DNA of 5,230 bases from Hyphomicrobiales bacterium (GTDB taxonomy: Bacteria; Pseudomonadota; Alphaproteobacteria; Rhizobiales; Beijerinckiaceae): contig JAQGJO010000078.1 of the NCBI GenBank assembly GCA_028290595.1, forward strand, positions 1-5,230, written 5' to 3'. The notes under the pieces are model-generated. The model had not been told where the DNA came from, ran no database searches, and was given only the letters and a program-made list of their open reading frames with translations. Each line of letters opens with the position of its first letter. The first letter of the stretch is position 1. This document shows, piece after piece, positions 1 through 5,230 of this stretch. The position numbers and the translations under genes are program-made.

Positions 1-123
1 AACGAGGGCGATGTTCTGGTGGTTGCGGGCAAGGGCCACGAGACCGGGCAGATCGTGCGCGGCACGGTGCTGCCGTTTTCCGATCATGAGGCTGTGCGTC
101 ACGCCCTGGCGGAGGCCGCCTGA
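1..123 (+). CDS. murE: UDP-MurNAc-tripeptide ligase MurE, C-terminal end (5' truncated)
   Basis: Only the last 40 codons and the TGA stop are in the window. The fragment reads [17 protein letters not shown] followed by about 23 residues; the AGKGHETGQ stretch is the conserved C-terminal motif of MurE ligases, which add the third amino acid (meso-diaminopimelate in most Gram-negatives) to UDP-MurNAc-L-Ala-D-Glu using ATP in the cytoplasm. The substrate-selecting DNPR-type motif and the ATP-binding loop lie upstream and are not visible, so amino-acid specificity cannot be judged. The stop codon overlaps the murF start by one base (TGATG), and murE codons carry the murF Shine-Dalgarno. Identification rests on the motif plus position directly ahead of murF, the canonical dcw order. 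Confidence 0.93.
   Translation, partial: NEGDVLVVAGKGHETGQIVRGTVLPFSDHEAVRHALAEAA
111..115 (+). promoter_or_regulatory. Ribosome binding site for murF start at 123
   Basis: GGAGG lies inside the last murE codons, seven bases before the ATG at 123. It supports the start that overlaps the murE stop, and suggests that murF translation is coupled to murE. Confidence 0.75.
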
Positions 124-1580
124 TGAGCGCAGCTGAACTCTGGAGCGGGCCAGAACTTTGGACGGGTCTTGGATTGTTCGTGCCGCTGGAGGCGCGGATG
201 TCCGGCAAGGTGCCGCCCTTCGTCTCCGGCATTTCGATCGACACGCGAACCGTGCAATCTGGCGATCTGTTCTTTGCCATCAAAGGCGACAATAACGACG
301 GTCACGATTACGTCGCGGCTGCGCTGGAAAAGGGCGCGGCCGCGGCTGTCATCGACGAGGCGCATGCCAACGACCTGCACGGACTTGGCTCGCTCTATGT
401 CGTGCACGACGTGCTGCCGGCGATGGTGCGCCTGGGGCGTGCGGCGCGGGCGCGCAGCGCCGCCGGCATTGTCGCGGTGACGGGCTCCGTCGGCAAAACC
501 AGCACGAAAGAAGCGTTGCGCGTGGTGCTGTCGCGGTTTGGGCAAACCCATGCGTCGGCTGCGTCCTACAATAATCATTGGGGCGTGCCGCTGACCCTGG
601 CGCGCCTGCCGCGCGAGGCGCAGTACGGCGTGTTCGAAATCGGCATGAACCATGCCGGTGAAATCACGCCGCTGGTGGATATGGTGCGCCCGCATGTGGC
701 GATCGTGACGACGATTGCGGCGGTTCATCTCGAACATTTCGGTTCGGTCGATGCCATTGCCGACGCCAAGGCGGAAATCTTCAGCGGGCTCGATACCAAC
801 GGCGTGGCGATCATCCATCGTGACGTGGCGCAATTCGACCGTCTGCGCGCGGCCGCGCAGGCCGCGACGACCGGCAATGTCTGGGGCTTCGGCAAACATG
901 AAAGTGCCGATGCGCGGCTTGTATCGGTCACGCGCGATGGCAGCGGTTCGCAGGTTGTTGCCAATGTGCTCGGCCGCGAGGTGCGTTATTTCATTGGCGC
1001 GCCGGGCACGCATCTGGCGATGAATTCGCTCGCCGTGCTTCTCGCCAGCCACGCTTTCGGCCTCGATCTCGATGAGGCAGGAGCAGCGCTGGCCGATTTC
1101 GTAGCGCCGGCCGGCCGCGGCCAGAGCCTGTCGCTGAGGGTCGGCGACGGCGCCTTCACGCTCATCGATGAAAGCTATAACGCCAATCCTGCGTCCATGC
1201 GCGCCGCCCTGACCTTGCTTGGCCAGACGCCGGTTGCGCCGGGCGGCCGGCGCATCGCCGTACTCGGCGACATGCTGGAACTGGGGCCTGCCGCAGCCGA
1301 GCTGCACCGCGACCTGGCGTCCGCCATCGAGGCCGCGCACGTCGATATGGTGTTCGCGTCGGGTCCTATGTCGAAACATCTTTTCGACGCGCTGCCGGCA
1401 CGCCTGCAGGCGTGCTGGGCTCCGGCTTCGGCCGGGCTGACCGATGCGGTCATCGAAGCGGCGGGCGCGGGCGACGCAATCATGATCAAGGGATCGAACG
1501 GCAGCAAGATGGCCCCCATCGTCGCGGCGCTGAAAGATCGATATACACAGCCGGCGCAAGACGAGGACGCCTTATGCTGA
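123..1580 (+). CDS. murF: UDP-MurNAc-tripeptide:D-Ala-D-Ala ligase MurF
   Basis: MurF joins D-Ala-D-Ala to the UDP-MurNAc-tripeptide with ATP, the last cytoplasmic step before MraY. The 485-residue protein is slightly long for the family. Visible in order: the N-terminal substrate domain with SGISIDTRT (35-43) and [16 protein letters not shown] (47-62); the ATP-binding loop [11 protein letters not shown] (120-130); [11 protein letters not shown] (148-158); [10 protein letters not shown] (172-181); [10 protein letters not shown] (211-220), whose Lys216 is at the place of the carbamylated lysine of Mur ligases; GRGQ (331-334) and [11 protein letters not shown] (349-359), a MurF signature; LGDMLELG (381-388); and KGSNGSKM (456-463). 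ATG 123 is preferred because of GGAGG seven bases upstream, the TGATG overlap with murE, and LWSGPEL resembling the usual MurF opening. An alternative ATG at 198 has its own GGAGG and would give 460 residues. Residues 13-24 do not look like MurF and may be out of the ancestral frame. The last codons overlap mraY by seven bases. Confidence 0.96.
   Translation: MSAAELWSGPELWTGLGLFVPLEARMSGKVPPFVSGISIDTRTVQSGDLFFAIKGDNNDGHDYVAAALEKGAAAAVIDEAHANDLHGLGSLYVVHDVLPAMVRLGRAARARSAAGIVAVTGSVGKTSTKEALRVVLSRFGQTHASAASYNNHWGVPLTLARLPREAQYGVFEIGMNHAGEITPLVDMVRPHVAIVTTIAAVHLEHFGSVDAIADAKAEIFSGLDTNGVAIIHRDVAQFDRLRAAAQAATTGNVWGFGKHESADARLVSVTRDGSGSQVVANVLGREVRYFIGAPGTHLAMNSLAVLLASHAFGLDLDEAGAALADFVAPAGRGQSLSLRVGDGAFTLIDESYNANPASMRAALTLLGQTPVAPGGRRIAVLGDMLELGPAAAELHRDLASAIEAAHVDMVFASGPMSKHLFDALPARLQACWAPASAGLTDAVIEAAGAGDAIMIKGSNGSKMAPIVAALKDRYTQPAQDEDALC
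188..192 (+). promoter_or_regulatory. Possible internal ribosome binding site in murF (ATG 198)
   Basis: GGAGG sits five bases before an in-frame ATG at 198 (Met26 of MurF). Starting here would skip the unusual segment at residues 13-24 but lose the first part of the N-terminal domain. It could be a real secondary start or a chance result of GC-rich codons for Leu-Glu-Ala. Confidence 0.35.
1398..1415 (+). repeat. Perfect 18-base palindrome inside murF
   Basis: GCACGCCTG is followed directly by its reverse complement CAGGCGTGC, centred on a CTGCAG. It encodes part of the MurF segment PARLQAC (425-431). As RNA it could fold into a short stem with a four-base loop. No run of U follows, so it is not a terminator candidate. 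Function is unknown and it may be a chance product of GC-rich codons. Confidence 0.6.
1563..1567 (+). promoter_or_regulatory. Ribosome binding site for mraY
   Basis: GAGGA within the last murF codons ends six bases before the mraY ATG at 1574. It decides the mraY start: the frame is open far upstream inside murF, but this is the first Met followed by recognisable MraY sequence. Confidence 0.75.
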
Positions 1581-2719
1581 CATTTCTGACTGAATTTTCG
1601 CCCCATTTCAGCGGGCTCAATCTGTTTCGCTACATTACCTTTCGCACCGGCGGCGCGACAGCCACCGCGCTGCTGTTTGTTTTTCTGTTCGGCCCGGGCA
1701 TTATCAACGGACTGCGCGCCAAGCAGGGCAAGGGACAGCCGATCCGCGAAGACGGACCCGCGAGCCACCTGCTGACCAAGAAGGGCACGCCGACGATGGG
1801 CGGCCTGATGATCCTGTCGGGCGTCGTCGTGTCGACCTTGCTGTGGGCCAATCCGAGAAGCGTCTATGTCTGGATCGTTCTGTTCGTGACGCTGGGCTTC
1901 GGCGCCATCGGCTTCTACGACGATTACCTGAAGGTGACGAAGCAGTCGCATAATGGCTTTTCCGGCCGCATGCGCCTGGCCAGCGAAACCGTGATTGCCG
2001 TGCTCGCCTGCTATTTCCTGATGTGCGCCAGCGTCACACCGCCGGTGAACAATATAGCCGATTTCTTCAGCTCCTTCGGTGCACCCTTCCGCCTGCATGT
2101 GCCGGCGGCGCGGCTGTTCGTTCCCTTCGTCAACGAATACATTCTCTATCTCGGCTGGTTCTTCCTGGCCTTCGGCGGCTTTGTCATCGTAGCCGCCGGC
2201 AATGCGGTCAATCTGACGGATGGTCTCGACGGCCTTGCCATCGTACCGGTGATGATCACCGCGGCGACATTCGCGATGATCGCCTATCTCGTCGGTAATT
2301 CCATCTTCTCAAATTACCTCGGCATCAATTTTGTGCCCGGCACCGGCGAACTGGCGGTGGTCTGCGGGGCGCTTGTCGGCGCCGGCATCGGCTTCCTCTG
2401 GTTCAATGCGCCGCCGGCGCTGATCTTCATGGGCGACACTGGTTCGCTGGCGCTCGGCGGCCTGCTTGGCACCATCGCCGTCGCCGTCAAGCATGAGTTC
2501 GTGCTCATCATCGTCGGCGGCCTGTTCGTGATGGAAGCGCTCTCGGTCATCATCCAGGTTGGCTATTTCAAGATGACCGGCAAGCGCATCTTCCTGATGG
2601 CGCCGTTCCATCATCATCTCGAAAAGATGGGCTGGCAGGAGCCGCAGATCGTTATTCGTCTCTGGATCATTTCGTTCGTCCTGGCGCTGTTGGGCCTGGC
2701 GACCTTGAAGGTAAGGTGA
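1574..2719 (+). CDS. mraY: Phospho-N-acetylmuramoyl-pentapeptide transferase MraY
   Basis: MraY is the inner-membrane enzyme that moves phospho-MurNAc-pentapeptide from UDP to undecaprenyl phosphate, making lipid I. The 381-residue product has about ten hydrophobic segments (roughly 29-44, 73-91, 97-114, 136-152, 190-209, 220-241, 258-278, 282-303, 308-329, 359-377). Family motifs are all present: KKGTPTMGG (69-77), the Mg-site aspartates in DDYLK (116-120), [13 protein letters not shown] (210-222), FMGDTGS with catalytic-type Asp288 (285-291), and MAPFHHHLE (342-350). The family is usually near 360 residues; the surplus lies mainly in the predicted periplasmic loop 152-190. The start at 1574 is chosen from its GAGGA and the typical N-terminus leading to [11 protein letters not shown]. 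It overlaps murF by seven bases, implying coupled translation. ftsW, not murD, follows. Confidence 0.97.
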   Translation: MLTFLTEFSPHFSGLNLFRYITFRTGGATATALLFVFLFGPGIINGLRAKQGKGQPIREDGPASHLLTKKGTPTMGGLMILSGVVVSTLLWANPRSVYVWIVLFVTLGFGAIGFYDDYLKVTKQSHNGFSGRMRLASETVIAVLACYFLMCASVTPPVNNIADFFSSFGAPFRLHVPAARLFVPFVNEYILYLGWFFLAFGGFVIVAAGNAVNLTDGLDGLAIVPVMITAATFAMIAYLVGNSIFSNYLGINFVPGTGELAVVCGALVGAGIGFLWFNAPPALIFMGDTGSLALGGLLGTIAVAVKHEFVLIIVGGLFVMEALSVIIQVGYFKMTGKRIFLMAPFHHHLEKMGWQEPQIVIRLWIISFVLALLGLATLKVR

Positions 2720-2723
2720 GGAG
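2719..2723 (+). promoter_or_regulatory. Ribosome binding site for ftsW
   Basis: AGGAG begins on the last base of the mraY TGA stop and ends six bases before the ftsW ATG at 2730. Strong match at good spacing, indicating a mature, well-translated mraY-ftsW junction. Confidence 0.8.
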
Positions 2724-2729
2724 AAGCAC

Positions 2730-3866
2730 ATGGGCTCTCGCGCGGAACGCTCATTTGTCTCGGAATGGTGGTGGACGGTCGATCGCTGGACATTGGCTGC
2801 CGTCGGAGTGCTGATGGTCGCGGGCATCGTGCTGACCATGGCCGGCTCGCCGGCGGTGGCCGAGCGGCTCGGGCTGTCGACATTTCATTTCGTCAATCGC
2901 CAGATCATCTATCTCGTGCTGGCCGCCATTCTGATGGTGGCGACATCGTTTCTGTCGCCTCGTATGGTGCGGCGCTCCGCGCTGCTCGTTTTCATCCTCA
3001 GTATGGTGCTGATCTTCGCGGCGCTGCAATTCGGCGCCGAGATCAAGGGCGCGCGCCGCTGGATCTTCGGCATTCAGCCTTCGGAGTTCGTCAAACCTGC
3101 CTTTGTCATTCTCGCCGCCTGGGCGTTCGCGGAAGGTGCGCAGCGCAAGGACATGCCGGGAACGGCGCTTGCCATCCTGCTGCTGCCGGCGACCATCGTT
3201 CCCTTAATGCTGCAACCCGACTTCGGCCAGACCATGTTGATCTCGCTGGTCTGGGCCGCGCTCTTCTTCATGGCCGGCTTGCACTGGTTCTGGGTCGCGG
3301 GCATCGGCGGCATCGGCGTCACCGGCGTTTTCTTCGCCTATAAAACCCTGTCGCACGTGCGGCTGCGTATCGACAAGTTTCTCGATCCGCCGGTCGCGAG
3401 CATGACAGGCGGCCCGAGCGCGACGTTTCAGAGCGATACGGCGGTCGAGAGCATCATCAATGGCGGCTGGCTCGGCCGGGGCCCGGGCGAAGGCACGATC
3501 AAGCGCATTCTGCCGGACTCGCACACCGATTTTATCTTCGCCGTCACCGGCGAGGAATTCGGCATCGTCATGTGCCTGGCGCTCATGCTGGTGTTCGCCT
3601 TCATCGTGCTGCGCGGACTGAGCATGGCCTCGCGCAGTGAAGACGCCTTCTGCCGCTTCGCCACCGCGGGTCTCGTCATGCTGTTTGGTCTGCAGGCCAT
3701 CATCAATATGGCGGTCAACCTGCACATCATACCGCCCAAGGGCATGACCTTGCCGTTCATCTCCTATGGCGGCTCGTCATTGATGTCGATCGCGCTGACC
3801 ATGGGCTTTCTCATCGCCGTGACGCGCAAGCGTCCGCGCTCCGAGATCGCGGAGCGGCTCGGCTGA
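2730..3866 (+). CDS. ftsW: SEDS-family septal peptidoglycan polymerase FtsW
   Basis: FtsW is the SEDS glycosyltransferase that polymerises lipid II at the septum together with the class B penicillin-binding protein FtsI. The 378-residue protein has a short cytoplasmic N-terminus and about ten hydrophobic segments (roughly 21-40, 55-75, 83-101, 118-135, 145-162, 167-184, 187-204, 275-295, 310-330, 345-364). SEDS motifs: GARRWI (107-112), QPSEFVK (116-122), LQPDFGQ (161-167), the large extracytoplasmic loop ending in LPDSHTDFIFAVTGEEFG (261-278), where Asp267 matches the proposed catalytic aspartate of FtsW/RodA, and PPKGMTLPFISYGGSS (335-350). I call FtsW rather than RodA because of its place in the dcw cluster before murG and the LPFISYGGSS context. 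It follows mraY by ten bases, with no murD between, and its stop overlaps the murG start (TGATG). Confidence 0.95.
   Translation: MGSRAERSFVSEWWWTVDRWTLAAVGVLMVAGIVLTMAGSPAVAERLGLSTFHFVNRQIIYLVLAAILMVATSFLSPRMVRRSALLVFILSMVLIFAALQFGAEIKGARRWIFGIQPSEFVKPAFVILAAWAFAEGAQRKDMPGTALAILLLPATIVPLMLQPDFGQTMLISLVWAALFFMAGLHWFWVAGIGGIGVTGVFFAYKTLSHVRLRIDKFLDPPVASMTGGPSATFQSDTAVESIINGGWLGRGPGEGTIKRILPDSHTDFIFAVTGEEFGIVMCLALMLVFAFIVLRGLSMASRSEDAFCRFATAGLVMLFGLQAIINMAVNLHIIPPKGMTLPFISYGGSSLMSIALTMGFLIAVTRKRPRSEIAERLG
3851..3854 (+). promoter_or_regulatory. Weak ribosome binding site for murG
   Basis: GGAG inside the last ftsW codons lies eleven bases before the murG ATG at 3866, longer than usual spacing. 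With the TGATG stop-start overlap, murG probably depends on ribosomes finishing ftsW. Confidence 0.45.
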
Positions 3867-4972
3867 TGGCATCCGACAGGGCGGTTTTCGTCGCAGCCGG
3901 CGGAACCGGCGGCCATCTTTTTCCGGCCGAAGCGCTGAGCAATGAATTGGCTGCGCGGGGCGTTGCGGTCGAACTTGTCACTGACGATCGCGCGCTCAAA
4001 TTCGGCAAGGCCTTCCCCGCCCGCGCCACCCATGCCGTGCGCGCCGCGACGCCGACCGGCGGATCGATCGTGTCCAAAGGGCTGGCCGTCCTGCAACTCG
4101 GCCTTGGTGTCATTGAAGCCCGTTCGCTGATCGGCAAGGCGAAGCCTTTGTGCGTCGTCGGTTTCGGCGGCTATCCGACGGTTCCGCCGGTGCTCGCGGC
4201 GGCGATGCTGCGGGTGCCGACGATCCTGCATGAACAGAACGCGGTGATGGGACGGGCCAACCGTTTCATGGCCGGCCGCGTCACACGCATCGCCACCGGC
4301 TTTACCGGCCTGGCGGGCGTCGATGCCGCCATGCGGGCCAAATCCACCCATACCGGCAACCCCGTGCGCCCCGCCGTCATCGAGGCGGCGCGACTGCCGT
4401 TTCCAGATTTCGCCGACGGCAAGTTGCGGCTTCTGGTGACCGGCGGGTCGCAGGGCGCGCGCGTCATGTCCGACATTGTGCCTGCCGCCATCGCCGCAAT
4501 GCCGCCGGATCTGCGCGCCCGGCTTGTCGTCGTGCAGCAGGCACGCGGCGAAGACGAAGCGCGCGTGCGTGAGCTTTACAAGCGCTATGCGGTCGATGCT
4601 GAGGTCGCGCCCTTCTTTGCCGATTTGCCGGCGCGGATGGCTCAGGCGCATCTGATCATCGGCCGTTCCGGAGCCTCGACCGTCTCGGAACTGGCGGTCA
4701 TCGGCCGGCCCAGTATCCTGGTGCCTTTTCCGTTCGCGCTGGATCAGGATCAGGCCGCCAATGCCGAGCATTTGCAGGCGGTTGGGGCGGCGCAGGTCGT
4801 CCGGCAGGCCGATTTCTCGGCCGATTGGCTGGGCAAAGCGCTGGAACAGGCCCTTGGCGACCACGAGGGGTTGACGCGGCGGGCGCAAGCAGCCAAGAGC
4901 GCGGGCATTCCTGACGCCGCCGCGCGGCTTGCCGATCTGGTCATGCAGACAGTGGGCGGCGCGGCAGCTTAA
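3866..4972 (+). CDS. murG: Lipid II synthase MurG (undecaprenyl-PP-MurNAc-pentapeptide GlcNAc transferase)
   Basis: MurG transfers GlcNAc from UDP-GlcNAc to lipid I on the cytoplasmic face of the inner membrane, giving lipid II, the substrate of FtsW. The 368-residue protein is of normal length for a two-domain GT-B enzyme of family GT28. N-terminal acceptor domain: glycine loop AAGGTGGHLFPA (10-21), second glycine-rich motif GFGGYPTVPP (99-108), HEQNAVMGRAN (122-132) and TGNPVRP (163-169). C-terminal UDP-GlcNAc domain: VTGGSQGA (191-198), GRSGASTVSELAVIGRPS (266-283) with Glu275 at the ribose-binding position, and DQDQAANA (293-300). No transmembrane helix is expected; it is a peripheral membrane protein. 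ATG 3866 is the natural start since the glycine loop follows at once. It overlaps ftsW by one base and is followed by murC after 19 bases. Confidence 0.97.
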   Translation: MASDRAVFVAAGGTGGHLFPAEALSNELAARGVAVELVTDDRALKFGKAFPARATHAVRAATPTGGSIVSKGLAVLQLGLGVIEARSLIGKAKPLCVVGFGGYPTVPPVLAAAMLRVPTILHEQNAVMGRANRFMAGRVTRIATGFTGLAGVDAAMRAKSTHTGNPVRPAVIEAARLPFPDFADGKLRLLVTGGSQGARVMSDIVPAAIAAMPPDLRARLVVVQQARGEDEARVRELYKRYAVDAEVAPFFADLPARMAQAHLIIGRSGASTVSELAVIGRPSILVPFPFALDQDQAANAEHLQAVGAAQVVRQADFSADWLGKALEQALGDHEGLTRRAQAAKSAGIPDAAARLADLVMQTVGGAAA

Positions 4973-4979
4973 CTGGACC

Positions 4980-4983
4980 GGAG
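4980..4983 (+). promoter_or_regulatory. Ribosome binding site for murC
   Basis: GGAG in the 19-base murG-murC gap ends eight bases before the murC ATG at 4992. Unlike the other starts here it lies outside the preceding coding sequence. Confidence 0.7.
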
Positions 4984-4991
4984 CCTGACTT

Positions 4992-5230
4992 ATGAATCTG
5001 CCCCGCGAACTTGGTCCGATCCATTTTATCGGCATCGGCGGCATCGGTATGTCGGGCATTGCCGAAGTGTTGCTCAATCAGGGCTATGCGGTGCAGGGCT
5101 CGGACGCGAGCGAGAACGCCAACGTGCAGCGCCTGCGCGAACGCGGCGCGAAAATTTTCATCGGCCACAGCGCCGACCATCTCGGCAAGGCCGAGGTGCT
5201 GGTGGTGTCGACCGCGATCCGCCGCGACAA
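4992..5230 (+). CDS. murC: UDP-MurNAc:L-alanine ligase MurC, N-terminal part (3' truncated)
   Basis: MurC adds L-Ala to UDP-MurNAc with ATP, the first step of peptide-stem building. The window holds 79 complete codons and two further bases. Residues 10-25 read [16 protein letters not shown], the Rossmann-type glycine loop of the MurC N-terminal domain that binds the UDP part of the substrate; GSDAS (36-40) and VVSTAIRRD (71-79) are the next conserved pieces. The ATP-binding loop and catalytic domain lie beyond the window. ATG 4992 is chosen for its GGAG and the typical short lead before the glycine loop. Placement after murG is the canonical dcw order. A GANTC site (4994-4998) overlaps the start codon. 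Confidence 0.95.
   Translation, partial: MNLPRELGPIHFIGIGGIGMSGIAEVLLNQGYAVQGSDASENANVQRLRERGAKIFIGHSADHLGKAEVLVVSTAIRRD

Noticed and set aside
99..1559. A 486-residue open frame on the minus strand covering nearly all of murF
   Set aside because: Its codons align exactly with murF codons, so it stays open simply because murF lacks TTA, CTA and TCA codons here; the frame is limited near its start by the TTA at 1572-1574. The translation is Arg/His/Gln-rich with no recognisable domain.
1412..1573. Upstream extension of the mraY frame into murF
   Set aside because: The frame is open but lies within conserved MurF sequence, and the extension is Gly/Arg-rich with no MraY similarity; ATG 1574 has a good GAGGA and the typical N-terminus.
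3300..3316. A 17-base match between ftsW (3300-3316) and murC (5031-5047), ggcatcggcggcatcgg
   Set aside because: Both encode Gly-Ile-rich runs with the same preferred codons; in murC it is the obligatory glycine loop. Convergence through codon bias explains it.
2765..3343. A 192-residue + strand open frame inside ftsW
   Set aside because: It is a shifted reading of ftsW; ftsW has complete SEDS motifs throughout, and the shadow product is an Arg/Gly/Ala/His-rich string without domains.
4969..4991. TTAA at the end of murG as a possible CtrA site, or a promoter for murC
   Set aside because: The second half of a TTAA-N7-TTAA site is absent, and no convincing -35/-10 pair is seen in the 19-base gap.
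4973..4991. A transcription terminator between murG and murC
   Set aside because: No inverted repeat and no T-run; the operon most likely continues into murC.
3764..5077. A 437-residue open frame on the minus strand across murG
   Set aside because: Again codon-aligned with murG and open because rare TTA/CTA/TCA codons are missing. Composition is typical of antisense GC-rich sequence, and murG is unmistakable on the other strand.

Overview
This window is a stretch of the division and cell wall (dcw) cluster of a Gram-negative bacterium, read entirely on the + strand: the 3' end of murE, complete murF, mraY, ftsW and murG, and the 5' end of murC. The sequence is GC-rich with a strong G/C preference at third codon positions. 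The MraY sequence ([11 protein letters not shown] near the N-terminus, a [15 protein letters not shown] C-terminus), the DQDQAANA form of the MurG nucleotide-sugar motif and a severe shortage of GANTC sites all point to an alphaproteobacterium, probably near Hyphomicrobiales/Rhizobiales. The order-level placement is an inference from remembered family sequences.

Layout: murE (1-123, 5' truncated) and murF (123-1580) overlap by one base (TGATG). murF and mraY (1574-2719) overlap by seven bases. mraY and ftsW (2730-3866) are ten bases apart. ftsW and murG (3866-4972) overlap by one base (TGATG). murC (4992 to the window end, 3' truncated) starts after a 19-base gap. Each start has a purine-rich Shine-Dalgarno sequence, although that of murG is weak and distant. 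No promoter, terminator, RNA gene, mobile element or CRISPR array was seen, so the window reads as the inside of one operon with translational coupling.

The genes act in sequence. MurC, MurE and MurF are amino-acid ligases building UDP-MurNAc-pentapeptide in the cytoplasm. MraY transfers phospho-MurNAc-pentapeptide to undecaprenyl phosphate (lipid I), MurG adds GlcNAc (lipid II), and FtsW polymerises lipid II at the division septum.

Three things stand out. First, murD, which normally lies between mraY and ftsW, is absent here and the mraY-ftsW junction is clean. Second, the first 25 residues of MurF look disturbed: a neighbouring frame holds the expected family motif, as if a 17-base and a 1-base insertion compensate each other. 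Third, GANTC occurs only twice in 5.2 kb, and one copy overlaps the murC start codon. I see no sign of a new multi-gene system; the content is otherwise a conserved housekeeping pathway.
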